Positions 7,702 through 17,500 are shown, counted from the stretch's first letter. The stretch: 62,789 bases of DNA from Hydrocarboniphaga sp. (GCF_028291725.1 NZ_JAQGNT010000072.1:1-62789), one strand, 5' to 3'. Notes: generated from the sequence alone by a model not told the origin. Program-made: numbers and translations.

Positions 7702-7928
7702 GCGATTTCGCCGATGACGGTGCCGACCGGGTAGCTGTCGCCGGCTTGCTTGATGATCCTGAGCGTGCCGGACACCGGCGCCTCGATCTCCTGCACCGAT
7801 TTCTCGGACTCCAGCGAATACAGCGGCTGGCCTGCGGCCACTTCGGCGCCGTCGGCGACCATCCATTCGGCGATGGTGCCCTCGTTCATCGAGAAGCCGA
7901 TCTTGGGCAGCAGGATTTCAGTGCTCAT
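7698..7928 (-). CDS. Stand-alone lipoyl carrier domain of a 2-oxoacid dehydrogenase
   Basis: A 76-residue biotinyl/lipoyl domain by itself. The lipoylated lysine is Lys43 in LESEKSV, and the flanking glycines of the barrel (GTIAEWMVADG, APVSGTLR) are conserved. It carries the acyl intermediate between E1 and E2 and needs a lipoyl ligase or LipA/LipB supplied from elsewhere. It overlaps the E2 core gene by four bases and follows E1 beta by 19 bases, so it is translated in step with both. In most complexes this domain is fused to E2; the separate form is unusual. Confidence 0.85.
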   Translation of the reverse strand: MSTEILLPKIGFSMNEGTIAEWMVADGAEVAAGQPLYSLESEKSVQEIEAPVSGTLRIIKQAGDSYPVGTVIGEIA

Positions 7929-7947
7929 GTTCTTCAGTGCTCAGTCT

Positions 7948-8958
7948 TCAGGCGAGGGTTTTACGGATCGCGGCTTCGATATCCGCGTGGCTGTACAGGA
8001 AAGCGGCCTCCAGCGGCGGCGCATACGGCACCGGGCTGTCGTTGCTGGCGACGCGTTCCACCGGCGCTTTCAGTTCGCGGAACAGCGCCTCGTGGATGCG
8101 CGACGATAGCTCCGCACCGACGCCGAACGACTTCACCGCCTCGTGCACGATCACCGCGCGGCCGGTTTTCTTCACCGAAGCCAGCACCGTATCCATGTCG
8201 ATTGGGCTGACGGTGCGCAGGTCGATGATCTCGACGCTGATGCCTTCGGCTTCGAGTTTCGCCGCGACCGGCGGGATGTCGAGCATCGAGCGGCTGTAGC
8301 CGATCACGGTGACGTCCTTGCCTGGCTGGTGAATGCGCGCCTTGCCGAGCGGGATCTTGGTGCCGCGCACCGGCGCGACGCCGGGCGTCCAGTAGTTGTT
8401 GAGATGATCGATGAACAGCACCGGATCAGGGTCGTCGATCGCCGAGCGCAGCAGACCGTAGCCGTCCGCGGGATTGCTCGGCATCACCACCTTGATGCCG
8501 GGCGTATGGCAGAACCAGGCTTCGAGAAAATCCGAATGCTGGCCGCCGTTCTGGAAGCCCGAGCCGGTCATCGTGCGGATCACCATCGGCACATGCGTCT
8601 GGCCGCCCGACATGAAGCGCAGCTTGGCCGCGTGGTTGGTGATCTGGTCCATGCATACCGCGACGAAGTTCATCAGCATGACTTCGACCACCGGCTTCAT
8701 GCCGACCACGGCGGCGCCGACCGCGGCGCCCATGAAACCCATCTCCGAAATCGGCGTCGAGCGCACGCGGCTGCCGAATTTCGTCGACAGTCCAGCGCTG
8801 ATCTTGACGATGCCGCCGCCCTCGGCGTCACCGACTTCCTCGCCGAAGTGGATCACGTTGGCGTCTTCTTCCATCGCGTCGTGCAGCGCCCAGTTGAGCG
8901 CCTGAATCATGTTCACCGGTGCGGCTGCCTTCTGTTGCGTGCTCGTGTTCGTATCCAT
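7948..8958 (-). CDS. 2-oxoacid dehydrogenase E1 component, beta subunit
   Basis: A 336-residue transketolase-like E1 beta subunit. Conserved landmarks are IHFGEEVGDAEGG near residue 35, RVRSTPISEMGFMGAAVGAA near 65-85 and the C-terminal VVHEAVKSFGVGAELSS with the P-Y-A-P tail common to this subunit. With E1 alpha it forms the thiamine-diphosphate heterotetramer that decarboxylates a 2-oxoacid or cleaves an acetoin-like ketone and acylates the lipoyl domain. A GAGGG ribosome-binding site precedes the ATG. The substrate (branched 2-oxoacid, pyruvate or acetoin) cannot be separated by eye. Confidence 0.85.
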   Translation of the reverse strand: MDTNTSTQQKAAAPVNMIQALNWALHDAMEEDANVIHFGEEVGDAEGGGIVKISAGLSTKFGSRVRSTPISEMGFMGAAVGAAVVGMKPVVEVMLMNFVAVCMDQITNHAAKLRFMSGGQTHVPMVIRTMTGSGFQNGGQHSDFLEAWFCHTPGIKVVMPSNPADGYGLLRSAIDDPDPVLFIDHLNNYWTPGVAPVRGTKIPLGKARIHQPGKDVTVIGYSRSMLDIPPVAAKLEAEGISVEIIDLRTVSPIDMDTVLASVKKTGRAVIVHEAVKSFGVGAELSSRIHEALFRELKAPVERVASNDSPVPYAPPLEAAFLYSHADIEAAIRKTLA

Positions 8959-8970
8959 GGTCGATATCCC

Positions 8971-9945
8971 TCAGGCAATGTCGTAGGCGTAGACGTCGCG
9001 CTTGACTTCGATCGCATCCGGCGGCGGGCTGCTCATCGCGAAGGCTTCGGCCTCGTCGATCTCGGCCTTGATCCCGGCTTCGATCGCTTCGATTTCTGCG
9101 CTCGTCGCATGCCGGTTGTCGATCAGCCAGCTGCGGTACTTCGGATAAGGATCGGCGGCCACGGCCGCCGCGTATTCGGCCTTTGGAATGTATTCGCCCA
9201 TATCGCCGATCAGGTGGCCGTTGAAGCGGAAGGTAAGGGCCTCGATCAGCGTCGGGCCGCCGCCGGAGCGTGCGCGCTCGATCGCCTGCTGGGCCGCTTG
9301 GTAGACCGCAACCGGATCGTTGCCGTCCACATGCAGGCCCGGCATGTCGTAGCTCGCGGCACGGTTGGCGATCTTCGCCACCGACGTTCCCTTGGCGTAG
9401 GACGTGTGCTCGGCGAACCGGTTGTTCTGGCAGACTAAGATCACCGGCAGCTTCCACACCGATGCCAGGTTTAGCGACTCGTGGAATGCGCCGATGTTGG
9501 ACGCGCCGTCACCGAAGTTGGCAACCGTCACCCGCGTCTCGCCGCGCAGCTGCGAGGCCAGCGCGAGGCCGCAGGCGATCGGCATGCTCGCACCGACGAT
9601 GCCGGTGGTGACCATGCAGCCCTTCGACGGATAGGTCAGATGCATAGGGCCGCCCTTGCCCTTGCAGCTGCCGGTGGCCTTGCCCGCCAGCTCGGCCCAC
9701 AGTAGCTTCGCCGGCAGGCCCTTGGCGAGCATGTCGTGTACGCCGCGGTAGATCGTGACGAGATAATCCTCGTCGGTCAGCAGCGTGCTGATCGCGGCGG
9801 GGATGCACTCCTGGCCACGCGCCGAGTAGTAAGGCATCTGCATGCGTCCGGCTTTCATCGCGCCGATCACGCGATCGTCGCTGTGCTTGATCAGCGCCAT
9901 CTTCTTGTAGATGGCGACCAGGGTCTTGCTGTCCGGTTGCGTCAT
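8971..9945 (-). CDS. 2-oxoacid dehydrogenase E1 component, alpha subunit
   Basis: About 324 residues of a thiamine-diphosphate-dependent E1 alpha subunit. The TPP motif starts with GDGASN (Gly145-Asp146-Gly147) and ends with Asn-Asn at 174-175. GKGGPMHL near residue 97 is typical of the acetoin/pyruvate/branched-chain group. I chose the second ATG (9945), which has AGGA at a six-base distance; the first ATG (9951) touches the AGGA. It heads the order E1 alpha, E1 beta, lipoyl, E2 on the minus strand, with 12 bases to E1 beta. The overall length is closer to acetoin dehydrogenase or bacterial PDH-like E1 alpha than to mitochondrial BCKDH. Confidence 0.85.
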   Translation of the reverse strand: MTQPDSKTLVAIYKKMALIKHSDDRVIGAMKAGRMQMPYYSARGQECIPAAISTLLTDEDYLVTIYRGVHDMLAKGLPAKLLWAELAGKATGSCKGKGGPMHLTYPSKGCMVTTGIVGASMPIACGLALASQLRGETRVTVANFGDGASNIGAFHESLNLASVWKLPVILVCQNNRFAEHTSYAKGTSVAKIANRAASYDMPGLHVDGNDPVAVYQAAQQAIERARSGGGPTLIEALTFRFNGHLIGDMGEYIPKAEYAAAVAADPYPKYRSWLIDNRHATSAEIEAIEAGIKAEIDEAEAFAMSSPPPDAIEVKRDVYAYDIA

Positions 9946-10041
9946 GCCCATTCCTGTTTCTCCTGACGGTGAATCGAAGCCGCGCGGCTTGCGATTCTGG
10001 ATGGTGCTGCCTTGGGTCGAATCGGGTCGAATCGAGTGTAT

Positions 10042-11241
10042 TCAGCGGCCTTCGAGGCCGACGATGCTGATCGCGCAGACGCCGTTGTACGGTACGCCAC
10101 CGAGGTTGTGCGACAGGCCCAGCTGCGGATTTTTCAGCTGGCGCGGCCCGGCGCGGCCCTGCAGCTGCAGATAGTGTTCGTAGACCATGCGCAGGCCGGA
10201 GGCGCCGATCGGATGGCCGAAGCATTTCAGGCCGCCGTCGATCTGGCAGGGAATCTTGCCGTCGGCGTCGAACACACCTTCGAGCACGTCGCGCCAGGCC
10301 TGGCCGTCGGCGGAAACGCCGAGGTCTTCCATCGTCACCAGCTCGGTGATCGAGAAGCAGTCGTGCACTTCGAGTGCGGACAGCTCGTCGCGCGGATTGC
10401 GGATGCCGGCTTCGGCATAGGCGGCCTTGGCGGCATTGCGCGTGTTCTGCACGTAGCTGCCGTCCCACTGGTTGGTGCTCTGCTCGCGGCCGGAACTCGC
10501 CGAGAGCTGGATCGCCTTGACCATGACCAGATTCTTCTTGCCCAGGCTGCGCGCGATCTCCGGCGTGGTGACGATCGCGCAGGCCGCGCCGTCGCTGACA
10601 CCGCAGCAGTCGAACACGCCCAGCGGCTCGGCGATCATCGGCGCGTTGAGGATCGTCTCCAGCTCCACCGCCTTGCGCAGGTGAGCTTTCGGGTTCTTGG
10701 CGCCGTTCTGGTGGCTCTTCCACGACACGCGGCCGATCGCATGCTTCAGGTCTTTCTTGTCGATGCGGTATTTGGCGCGGTAGCCGGCGGCCAGCTGCGC
10801 GAAGCCGGCGGGCGCGGAGCCGTAAGGCATCCACAGGTCGTTGAGCGTGCCCTTGCCGATCACCGGCAGGCCGCCGTAGCCGGTGTCCTTGAGCTTCTCG
10901 GCGCCGATCGCCAACGCGATGTCGACAGCGCCGGACGCGACTGCATACGTCGCACCGCGCAACGCCTCGGTGCCGGTCGCGCACATGTTCTCGACGCGCG
11001 ACACCGGGATGCCTTCCAGGCGCAATGCGGTCGACAGCGGTATCGCCGAATTGCCGACTGATTTCTCCATCGCCGAGCCGTACCAGGCCGCGCCGATGCG
11101 GCCGTGCTCGATGCCGGCATCGGCCAGCGCCTCGTTGAACGCCTCGACCAGCAGGTCTTCCGCGCTGCAATCCCAGCGTTCACCGAAGCGCGAGCAACCC
11201 ATGCCAGCGATCGCGACTTTGTCCTTGATACCGGTAGCCAT
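10042..11241 (-). CDS. SCP2-type thiolase (acetyl-CoA acetyltransferase family)
   Basis: A 399-residue SCP2-like thiolase. The acyl-carrying Cys87 lies in ENMCATGTEA, His293 in EVHDCFS and the pair Cys340/His343 in GGLKCFGHPIGASG, so the catalytic set is complete. The ATG at 11241 is preferred to an adjacent TTG because GAGGA lies seven bases before it. It directly follows the HMGS-fold/DUF35 gene. In steroid degradation SCP2-like thiolases often work as a complex with a DUF35 partner, and this pairing suggests the same. Because the Cys residues are intact, true thiolysis of a 3-oxoacyl-CoA is possible, unlike Ltp2-type aldolases. Confidence 0.85.
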   Translation of the reverse strand: MATGIKDKVAIAGMGCSRFGERWDCSAEDLLVEAFNEALADAGIEHGRIGAAWYGSAMEKSVGNSAIPLSTALRLEGIPVSRVENMCATGTEALRGATYAVASGAVDIALAIGAEKLKDTGYGGLPVIGKGTLNDLWMPYGSAPAGFAQLAAGYRAKYRIDKKDLKHAIGRVSWKSHQNGAKNPKAHLRKAVELETILNAPMIAEPLGVFDCCGVSDGAACAIVTTPEIARSLGKKNLVMVKAIQLSASSGREQSTNQWDGSYVQNTRNAAKAAYAEAGIRNPRDELSALEVHDCFSITELVTMEDLGVSADGQAWRDVLEGVFDADGKIPCQIDGGLKCFGHPIGASGLRMVYEHYLQLQGRAGPRQLKNPQLGLSHNLGGVPYNGVCAISIVGLEGR

Positions 11242-11262
11242 CAATTAATCCTCAGCCAATTC

Positions 11263-12708
11263 TCAACTGGTCGGGACCGCTTTCCAGAAGTAGCGGTCGT
11301 AGTGCCGCAAGCGATCCTTTTCCTTGATCCGGAAGCTCATCTCCAGCGGTGTACCGACATCGATGCCGGCCGGGCCGACGTCGACGATCTCCATCAGCAG
11401 GCGGGCGCCGACGTCGAACTGCACCAGGCCCATGTACATCGGCGGCGCCGGCGAGTACTGCAGCCAGTCGGCGGTAAAGGTGGCGAGCTTGGCGGGCTCG
11501 TCGGCCAGCGCGAAAGGCTGCTGCGTATGCGCGGTGCGGCAGTTGACGCAGGTTGCCAGGCGCGGGAATTGGACTGCGCCGCAGCTTTCGCAGCGGCCGC
11601 CGATGAAACCGTAGATCTGGTCGGAGGCGCGGTACAGCGTGGTCAGCGCGGTCTTGTTGTCGGTCTCGGCGCGCATGCCCCATTCGATCTCGATGTCGCC
11701 GCTGAAGGACAGCATCTTCAGGTAGGCGGTTTCTTCAAAGCGCTTGGCGACGGAGCCGGCGAGCCCGCGCCGGCCGGTGGCTGCAGCCGGCTGCAGCATT
11801 TCGAAGGCGACGATTTCGCAGCCCTGGCCGAACGAGGCGACGACGATCAGATCGCCGGCCTTGGCGCGTTCCAGCGCGCCTATCAGCAGCAGCAGCGAAT
11901 GCGCGGCGCCGGTATCCCCGACCTGCATCTGCAGGTCGGGGAGGATGCGCTCGGGCGCAATCGCCAGCGTCTTCGCCACCAGCTTGTCGGCACCGACCGG
12001 GCCGCCGGCCAGGCCGAACCAGGCCAGCTGCTCACTGCTGCGGCCGATGCGCTCGAGCAGGGCCTTGACCGCGCGCGGCACGATCTTGGCGATGCCTTCG
12101 TCGCGGATCCAGCGCTCTTCCCAGCTGTAATCGAATTTCTCGGTGCTCTGGCGAAAGTGGTCGACGAAAGGCACCGATACCGATTCGGACGCGAGGAAGC
12201 GCGCGAGCAGGCCGCTGCCTTCACCGACCAGCAGCGCGCCGGCGCCGGAGCCGTACTGCATCTCCTGGGTGCTGCCGGGCTTGGCGTTGCGCTTTTCCGA
12301 TGCGACGACCAGCTGCTGCGCATCGCGCGAGCGGCAGGCCGTGATCAGCGCGCTGAGGCCGGCGCGGGTGGAGCCGCCGAGATCGATCGCCGAAGTCGTC
12401 GGCGCCAGCCGCAGCGCCGAGCCGACGATCACCGCGTTCTGCAGATCGGCGTAGGGTGCGGTAGTGCTGGCGAGCAGCAGCGAGGACACGCTGGCCGCGG
12501 TCTGGCCGCGCAGGCAGTCGCGGCCTGCCTCCACCGCCATCGTGATCGTGTCTTCGTCCCAGCCGCAAAAGCTTTTCTCGCCCTTGGCCAGACCCTTCAG
12601 ATTCGGTAGCGCCCAGGCATGCGCGGCGGCGATCGTGCTGCGGGCGATGCGACGGCGGGGAATGTAGGCGCCAAAGGATTGGATGCCGACGTCGGGCATT
12701 GCGGTCAC
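11263..12708 (-). CDS. HMG-CoA-synthase-fold protein fused to a DUF35 OB-fold/zinc ribbon
   Basis: About 481 residues in two parts. The N-terminal ~350 form a thiolase-fold domain resembling HMG-CoA synthase or KAS III. The C-terminal ~130 form a DUF35 module with a rubredoxin-like zinc ribbon (Cys373-x2-Cys376...Cys387-x2-Cys390) followed by an OB-fold. Where condensing enzymes carry the nucleophilic Cys, this protein reads GGSTRAG (111-117), so normal acyl-enzyme chemistry looks unlikely. It may instead bind CoA and hold the neighbouring thiolase, as archaeal DUF35 proteins do. I chose GTG 12708, six bases after GGGAG; ATG 12699 is the alternative. Confidence 0.75.
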   Translation of the reverse strand: MTAMPDVGIQSFGAYIPRRRIARSTIAAAHAWALPNLKGLAKGEKSFCGWDEDTITMAVEAGRDCLRGQTAASVSSLLLASTTAPYADLQNAVIVGSALRLAPTTSAIDLGGSTRAGLSALITACRSRDAQQLVVASEKRNAKPGSTQEMQYGSGAGALLVGEGSGLLARFLASESVSVPFVDHFRQSTEKFDYSWEERWIRDEGIAKIVPRAVKALLERIGRSSEQLAWFGLAGGPVGADKLVAKTLAIAPERILPDLQMQVGDTGAAHSLLLLIGALERAKAGDLIVVASFGQGCEIVAFEMLQPAAATGRRGLAGSVAKRFEETAYLKMLSFSGDIEIEWGMRAETDNKTALTTLYRASDQIYGFIGGRCESCGAVQFPRLATCVNCRTAHTQQPFALADEPAKLATFTADWLQYSPAPPMYMGLVQFDVGARLLMEIVDVGPAGIDVGTPLEMSFRIKEKDRLRHYDRYFWKAVPTS

Positions 12709-12744
12709 GCGATTCTCCCTTAGGGTGCTCGTGCAGCGCCGGGC

Positions 12745-12779
12745 GCTTGCATCGGACATCGGCTTATCAGTGTGCAAGC
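12745..12779. promoter_or_regulatory. Inverted repeat in the HMGS/crotonase divergent gap
   Basis: GCTTGCA (12745-12751) and TGCAAGC (12773-12779) are perfect 7-base arms 21 bases apart, in the ~120-base region between two diverging acyl-CoA genes. Directly beside it (12778-12793) is the sequence related to that in the AMACR/MarR gap. It could be an operator for the MarR protein or another regulator, but the wide spacing makes it uncertain. Confidence 0.3.
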
Positions 12780-12830
12780 TTACGATATGTTAGCATCAAA
12801 CAACAATGAGGCTGTGGGGAGCAAAGGCCA

Positions 12831-13631
12831 ATGGCGAACGCCGGCAGCAGTACCGTCAACACCGAGCGTCACGGACGCGTGGCCCTGATCGAGCTGAATC
12901 GCCCGGAGGCGATGAACTCCATCGATCCGGTGATGAAGCGTGAGCTGCCGTCGGCGCTCGAAGACGCAGCGCGCGACCCCGAGATCGGCGCCGTCGTACT
13001 CACCGGCGCCGGCAAGGCCTTCTGCACCGGCTCGGATCTGAAAGCCGGCGGTGGCGGCGGCGATACCGGCCTGCGCAAAGTCGCGCGCTCGCTGCTGTAC
13101 GACTACCAGCCGGTGCTCGAACTGCTGGTGCGCATGGACAAGCCGGTGATCGCTGCGGTCAACGGACCGGCCGCCGGCATGGGCATGTCGCTGGCGCTGG
13201 CCTGCGATCTGGTGGTGATGTCGCGCAGCGCGTATCTGCTGTCGCCTTTCGTCAATGTCGGCCTGGTGCCGGACGGCGGCGCGGCCTGGTTTCTGACACG
13301 ACGGCTCGGCTATGGCCGCGCCTTCGAAGTGCTGGCCGACGGCCAGAAGATCTCCGCCGAGCAATGCCTGGCCTGGGGCCTCGCCAACCGCATCGCCGAG
13401 CCCGACGAGCTGCGCGCGGGCGCGCTGCAATGGGCAGCGCAACTCGCCGAGCGTGCGCCGATTGCGATGGCGCTGACCAAGCGCATTGCTCGTCTGTCGC
13501 TGGGCACCGGGCTGTCGGAAATGCTGGGCGTCGAAGCCGAACTGCAGGCGATGAGCGCCGCGACCGACGACTCGCGCGAAGCCATCGCCGCGTTCGTCGA
13601 AAAGCGCAAGCCGACATTCCGTGGGCGCTGA
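12831..13631 (+). CDS. Crotonase-fold enoyl-CoA hydratase/isomerase (PaaG-like)
   Basis: A 266-residue crotonase. The oxyanion-hole segments TGAGKAFCTGSDL (58-70) and NGPAAGMG (111-118) are present. Where classic crotonase has the first catalytic Glu in QPE, this protein has SPF, but Asp148 sits in GLVPDGG. That matches PaaG-type delta3,delta2-enoyl-CoA isomerases, so double-bond isomerisation is at least as likely as hydration. The gene diverges from the HMGS/DUF35 gene and is followed, with a 10-base gap before the chosen start, by an alpha/beta hydrolase. A GGAG/AAGG ribosome-binding site precedes the ATG. Confidence 0.8.
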   Translation: MANAGSSTVNTERHGRVALIELNRPEAMNSIDPVMKRELPSALEDAARDPEIGAVVLTGAGKAFCTGSDLKAGGGGGDTGLRKVARSLLYDYQPVLELLVRMDKPVIAAVNGPAAGMGMSLALACDLVVMSRSAYLLSPFVNVGLVPDGGAAWFLTRRLGYGRAFEVLADGQKISAEQCLAWGLANRIAEPDELRAGALQWAAQLAERAPIAMALTKRIARLSLGTGLSEMLGVEAELQAMSAATDDSREAIAAFVEKRKPTFRGR

Positions 13632-13641
13632 CGCCAATCCC

Positions 13642-14574
13642 ATGAGCGATCCGCAGCAGACGCCGCGCAAAATCCGCGTCGCCGGTATCGATCTCGCTTA
13701 TCTCGAGCGCGGTAGCGGCCCGCTGGTGATCTGCCAGCATGGATTTCCCGACACCGCTTGGAGCTTCGTGCCGGTGCTGGATCGTCTTGCCGCGGCGGGT
13801 TTTCGCGCAGTGGCGCCGTTCCTGCGCGGCTATGCGCCCAGCGGTCTTGCGCCGGACGGCCGCTACGACATTCTGAGCTTGTCCGGCGATCTGGTCGGCC
13901 TGGTCGAAGCGCTAGGCGGCGGCCCTGCCTTTGCGGTCGGTCACGACTGGGGCAGCGTCGCGGTGCAAGGCGCGGCGCGTTCGCATCCCGAAATGTTCAA
14001 GCGCATCGTGCTGTGTGCGGTACCGCATCTGCGCCGCTTTTTCCTGGGTATCACGCCGCGGCAGATCGCGCGCTCGCACTACATGCTGCGCTTCCAGTTG
14101 CCGCTGTGGCCTGAAGCCCGATTGCTGCGCGACGATTTCGCATGGATGGAAGAGGTGCTGATCCGTCGCTGGTCGCCCGGCTGGCATTACACGGCCGAGG
14201 ATCTCGCGCCGTTGAAGGCCGGCTTGCGCGAACCGGCGCGTCTCGAGGCGGCGCTGGCGTATTACCGCTCGATTCCCGGCCTGCTGGTGAATCCGGCGGC
14301 GCTGCGGCGCGCGTTCTCGCCGATCCCGGTGCCGACGCGGATGATCTACGGCAGCGACGACGGTTGCATCGGAGCCGAGATGTTCGACGGTCAGGAGCCC
14401 TTATTCCCGAACGGCCTCGACCTGTGCCTGGCACCGGGCATGGGGCATTTCATGCAGGCCGAACGGCCGGACTGGTTCGCCGATCGTGTGATCGAGTACT
14501 GCGCGATGAATCCCGAATCCGCCATGGGGCTAGCGCGATCCGGTACGTGGAATGCGGAACCACGCCGCATATAA
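13642..14574 (+). CDS. Alpha/beta hydrolase (epoxide hydrolase/dehalogenase-like)
   Basis: About 310 residues of alpha/beta-hydrolase fold. HGFPD (33-37) gives the oxyanion hole, and the nucleophile elbow is GHDWGS with Asp102 as nucleophile. This is the pattern of epoxide hydrolases and haloalkane dehalogenases rather than Ser esterases. The catalytic His is in GMGHFMQAERPDWF near the C-terminus. A GTG at 13621 could extend it upstream into the crotonase gene; I prefer ATG 13642. The last 45 bases overlap the 3' end of the convergent RND gene. It may hydrolyse an epoxide or ester met in the same pathway; the substrate is unknown. Confidence 0.75.
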   Translation: MSDPQQTPRKIRVAGIDLAYLERGSGPLVICQHGFPDTAWSFVPVLDRLAAAGFRAVAPFLRGYAPSGLAPDGRYDILSLSGDLVGLVEALGGGPAFAVGHDWGSVAVQGAARSHPEMFKRIVLCAVPHLRRFFLGITPRQIARSHYMLRFQLPLWPEARLLRDDFAWMEEVLIRRWSPGWHYTAEDLAPLKAGLREPARLEAALAYYRSIPGLLVNPAALRRAFSPIPVPTRMIYGSDDGCIGAEMFDGQEPLFPNGLDLCLAPGMGHFMQAERPDWFADRVIEYCAMNPESAMGLARSGTWNAEPRRI

Positions 14575-17500
14575 AGCCGGCACGAACAATAGCGTCAGCA
14601 ACGTGGCCGCAATGAGGCCGCCCATGATTGCCACCGCCATCGGCCCGAAGAACTCGGAGCGCGACAGCGGAATCATCGCCAGTACCGCGGCCGCGGCGGT
14701 CAGCACGATCGGCCTCAGGCGGCGCACGGTGGCATCGACGATCGCCAGATTGGGCGCGTGGCCGGCCCGGATGTCCTGCTCGATCTGGTCGACCAGGATC
14801 ACCGAGTTGCGCATGATCATGCCGGCCAGCGCGATCGTGCCGAGCATCGCGACGAAGCCAAATGGCTGATTGAAGATCAGCAGGAAAGTCGCGACGCCGA
14901 TGATGCCCAGCGGCGCGGTCAGGAACACCAGAGCGGTACGCGAGAAGCTCTTCAGCTGGATCATCAGCACCGCGAGCACCGTCAGCAGGAACAGCGGCAT
15001 GCCGGCGTTGACCGAGGCCGAACCCTTGCCGCTGTCCTCGACGGTGCCGCCGGTCTCGATCCGGTAGCCACGCGGAAGAACCAACTCGTTGATCTTCGGC
15101 ATCAGCTCCGCGACCACTTCGGGCGGCTGGATCGCGGCGTAAATATCGGCGCGCACGGTAACCGTCGGCACGCGGTCGCGACGCCACAGGATGCCGTCCT
15201 CGAAGCCGGTTTCCAGGTGCGCGAGCTGGGCCAGCGGCACGGTCACGCCGGACGGTGTCGGGATTGTCAGCGAGCCGAGCAGGTTCAGGTGCTCGCGCTC
15301 GGCGACCGGGCCGCGCAGCGTGATCGGGATCAGTTTGTTGTCCTCGCGATACTCGGTCAGACCGCTGCCATTGAGCGACACGCTGATCACCTGCGCGATG
15401 TCCGACGAGGACACGCCGAGCGCGCGCGCGCGGTCCTGATCGATCGCCACGCGGATGATCTTGGAGCGCTCCCAGGTATCGAGATGTACACCGGCCGGGT
15501 AGGGGTTCGCCCGCAGGATCGCCGCAATTTTCTCGGCGATGCCGCTGGCCACCGCGCGATCCGGACCCGAGACGCGGAACTGCAGCACGTAGCCGACCGG
15601 CGGGCCGTTCTCGAGCCGGTTGATGACCCAGCGCAGGTCCGGGAACATCTGCGGCAGATCGTGCAGCAGCTGCGTGCGCAGCGCTTCGCGTGACTTCAAG
15701 TCGTGGGTGTTGATGACGAACTGCGCAAAGCTCGCCGATGGTAGCTGCTGGTCCAGTGACAGGAAGAATCGCGGTGCACCGGAGCCGATGTAGGCGACGA
15801 AGTTGTCGATGCCCTTGAGTTCCCCGAGCCGTTTCTCGAGCCGCTGCGCCGCCTCATCGGTGGCGTCCAGCGAGGCGCCTTCCGGCAGCTTCAGATCGAC
15901 CAGCAATTCCAGGCGTGTCGATGACGGAAAGAATTGCTGCGGCACGGAGCCAAACAGCACGATACTGCCGGCGAACAAGGCCAGAGTCGCGACGATCGTG
16001 GTCCAGCGCCGGTCCACGCAGCTCTGGCAGATGCGGCGAAACGTCCGATACAGGCGCGTGTCATAGATGTTGGCGTGTACGGCATGCTCGCCCTTGTTGA
16101 ATGCGTGTTCCGGCAGCAGGTAGTAGCCGAGCAGCGGTACGAACACCACGGCCGCGATCCACGACAGCAGCAGCGCGATGGTCACCACCTGGAAGATCGA
16201 ACGTGTGTACTCGCCGGTGCTCGATGCCGCGGTCGCGATCGGCAGGAAGCCGGCCGCGGTGATCAGGGTGCCGGCGAGCATCGGGAACGCGGTGCTGGTG
16301 TAGGCGAACGCCGCGGCCTTGATTCTCGACATGCCCTGTTCGAGTTTCACCGCCATCATCTCGACCGCGATGATCGCGTCGTCCACCAGCAGGCCCAGTG
16401 CCAGTACCAGCGAGCCCAGCGAGATCTTGTGCAGGTCGATGTGAAAGTAGCGCATCGCGATGAAGGTCATCGCCAGCACCAGCGGGATCGTCAGCGCGAC
16501 CACCAGGCCGGTGCGCAGGCCCAGGCTGATGAAGCTGACCGCGAGCACGATCGCGACCGCCTCCACCAGCGAGCGCACGAACTCCTCAACGCCGCGCTTG
16601 ACCGCGCCGGGCTGGTCGTTGACGCGCTCGAGTTCCATGCCCAGAGGAAGATGCGCGCGGATGTCGGTGATCTCGCTATCCAGCGCCTCGCCAAGCTTGA
16701 TGATGCTGCCGCCTTTTTCCATCGATACCGCCACGCCGATTGCGCGTTTGCCATCGACGCGCACACGCGTGGCGGGCGGGTCCTGGTAGCCGTGATAGAC
16801 ATTGGCGACGTCGCCGAGCCGCAGGGTGCGGCCCTCGGACGAGATCGGCAGATTGCGCGCCTCCTCCAGCGACATCAGCCGGCCGCTGACGCGCACGTAG
16901 ATGCGCTCCTGCTGCGTGTCAAAGCTGCCGGTCGGCGTGATCGCGTTCTGTGCCTGCAGCGAGGCGACGATGTCGTTCAGCGGAATGCCGAGTTCGCCGC
17001 GTTTGGCATTGGCCAGGTCGATGAACAGGCGCTCGTCCTGCAGGCCGAGGAAGTCGACCTTGGCGACCTGCTTGACGCGCAGCAACCGCTCGCGGATGCG
17101 ATCGGCGTAGTCTTTCAGCTCTTCGTAGCTGAAATCCTTGCCGGTCAGCGCGTAGATGTTGCCGTAGGTGTCGCCGAATTCGTCGTTGAAGTTCGGTCCG
17201 ATGATGTTCGCCGGCAAGCGTCCCCGAATGTCGCCGATTTTCTTGCGGACCTGATAGAACGACTCCAGCATCGCCGACGGCGGCAGATCGTCGCGGATGA
17301 TCACCGTGATCACCGATTCGCCCGGTTTCGAGTACGACTTGATGTAGTCCAGCGATTCCAGCTCCAGCAGCTTTTCTTCGATGTGGTCAGTGACCAGGCG
17401 GTCGACCTCGTCCGCGGTGGCGCCGGGCCATGAGGTCTGGATCACCATCACCCGAAAGGTGAACGGCGGATCTTCCGAGCGGCCCAGGCCCAGATACGAC

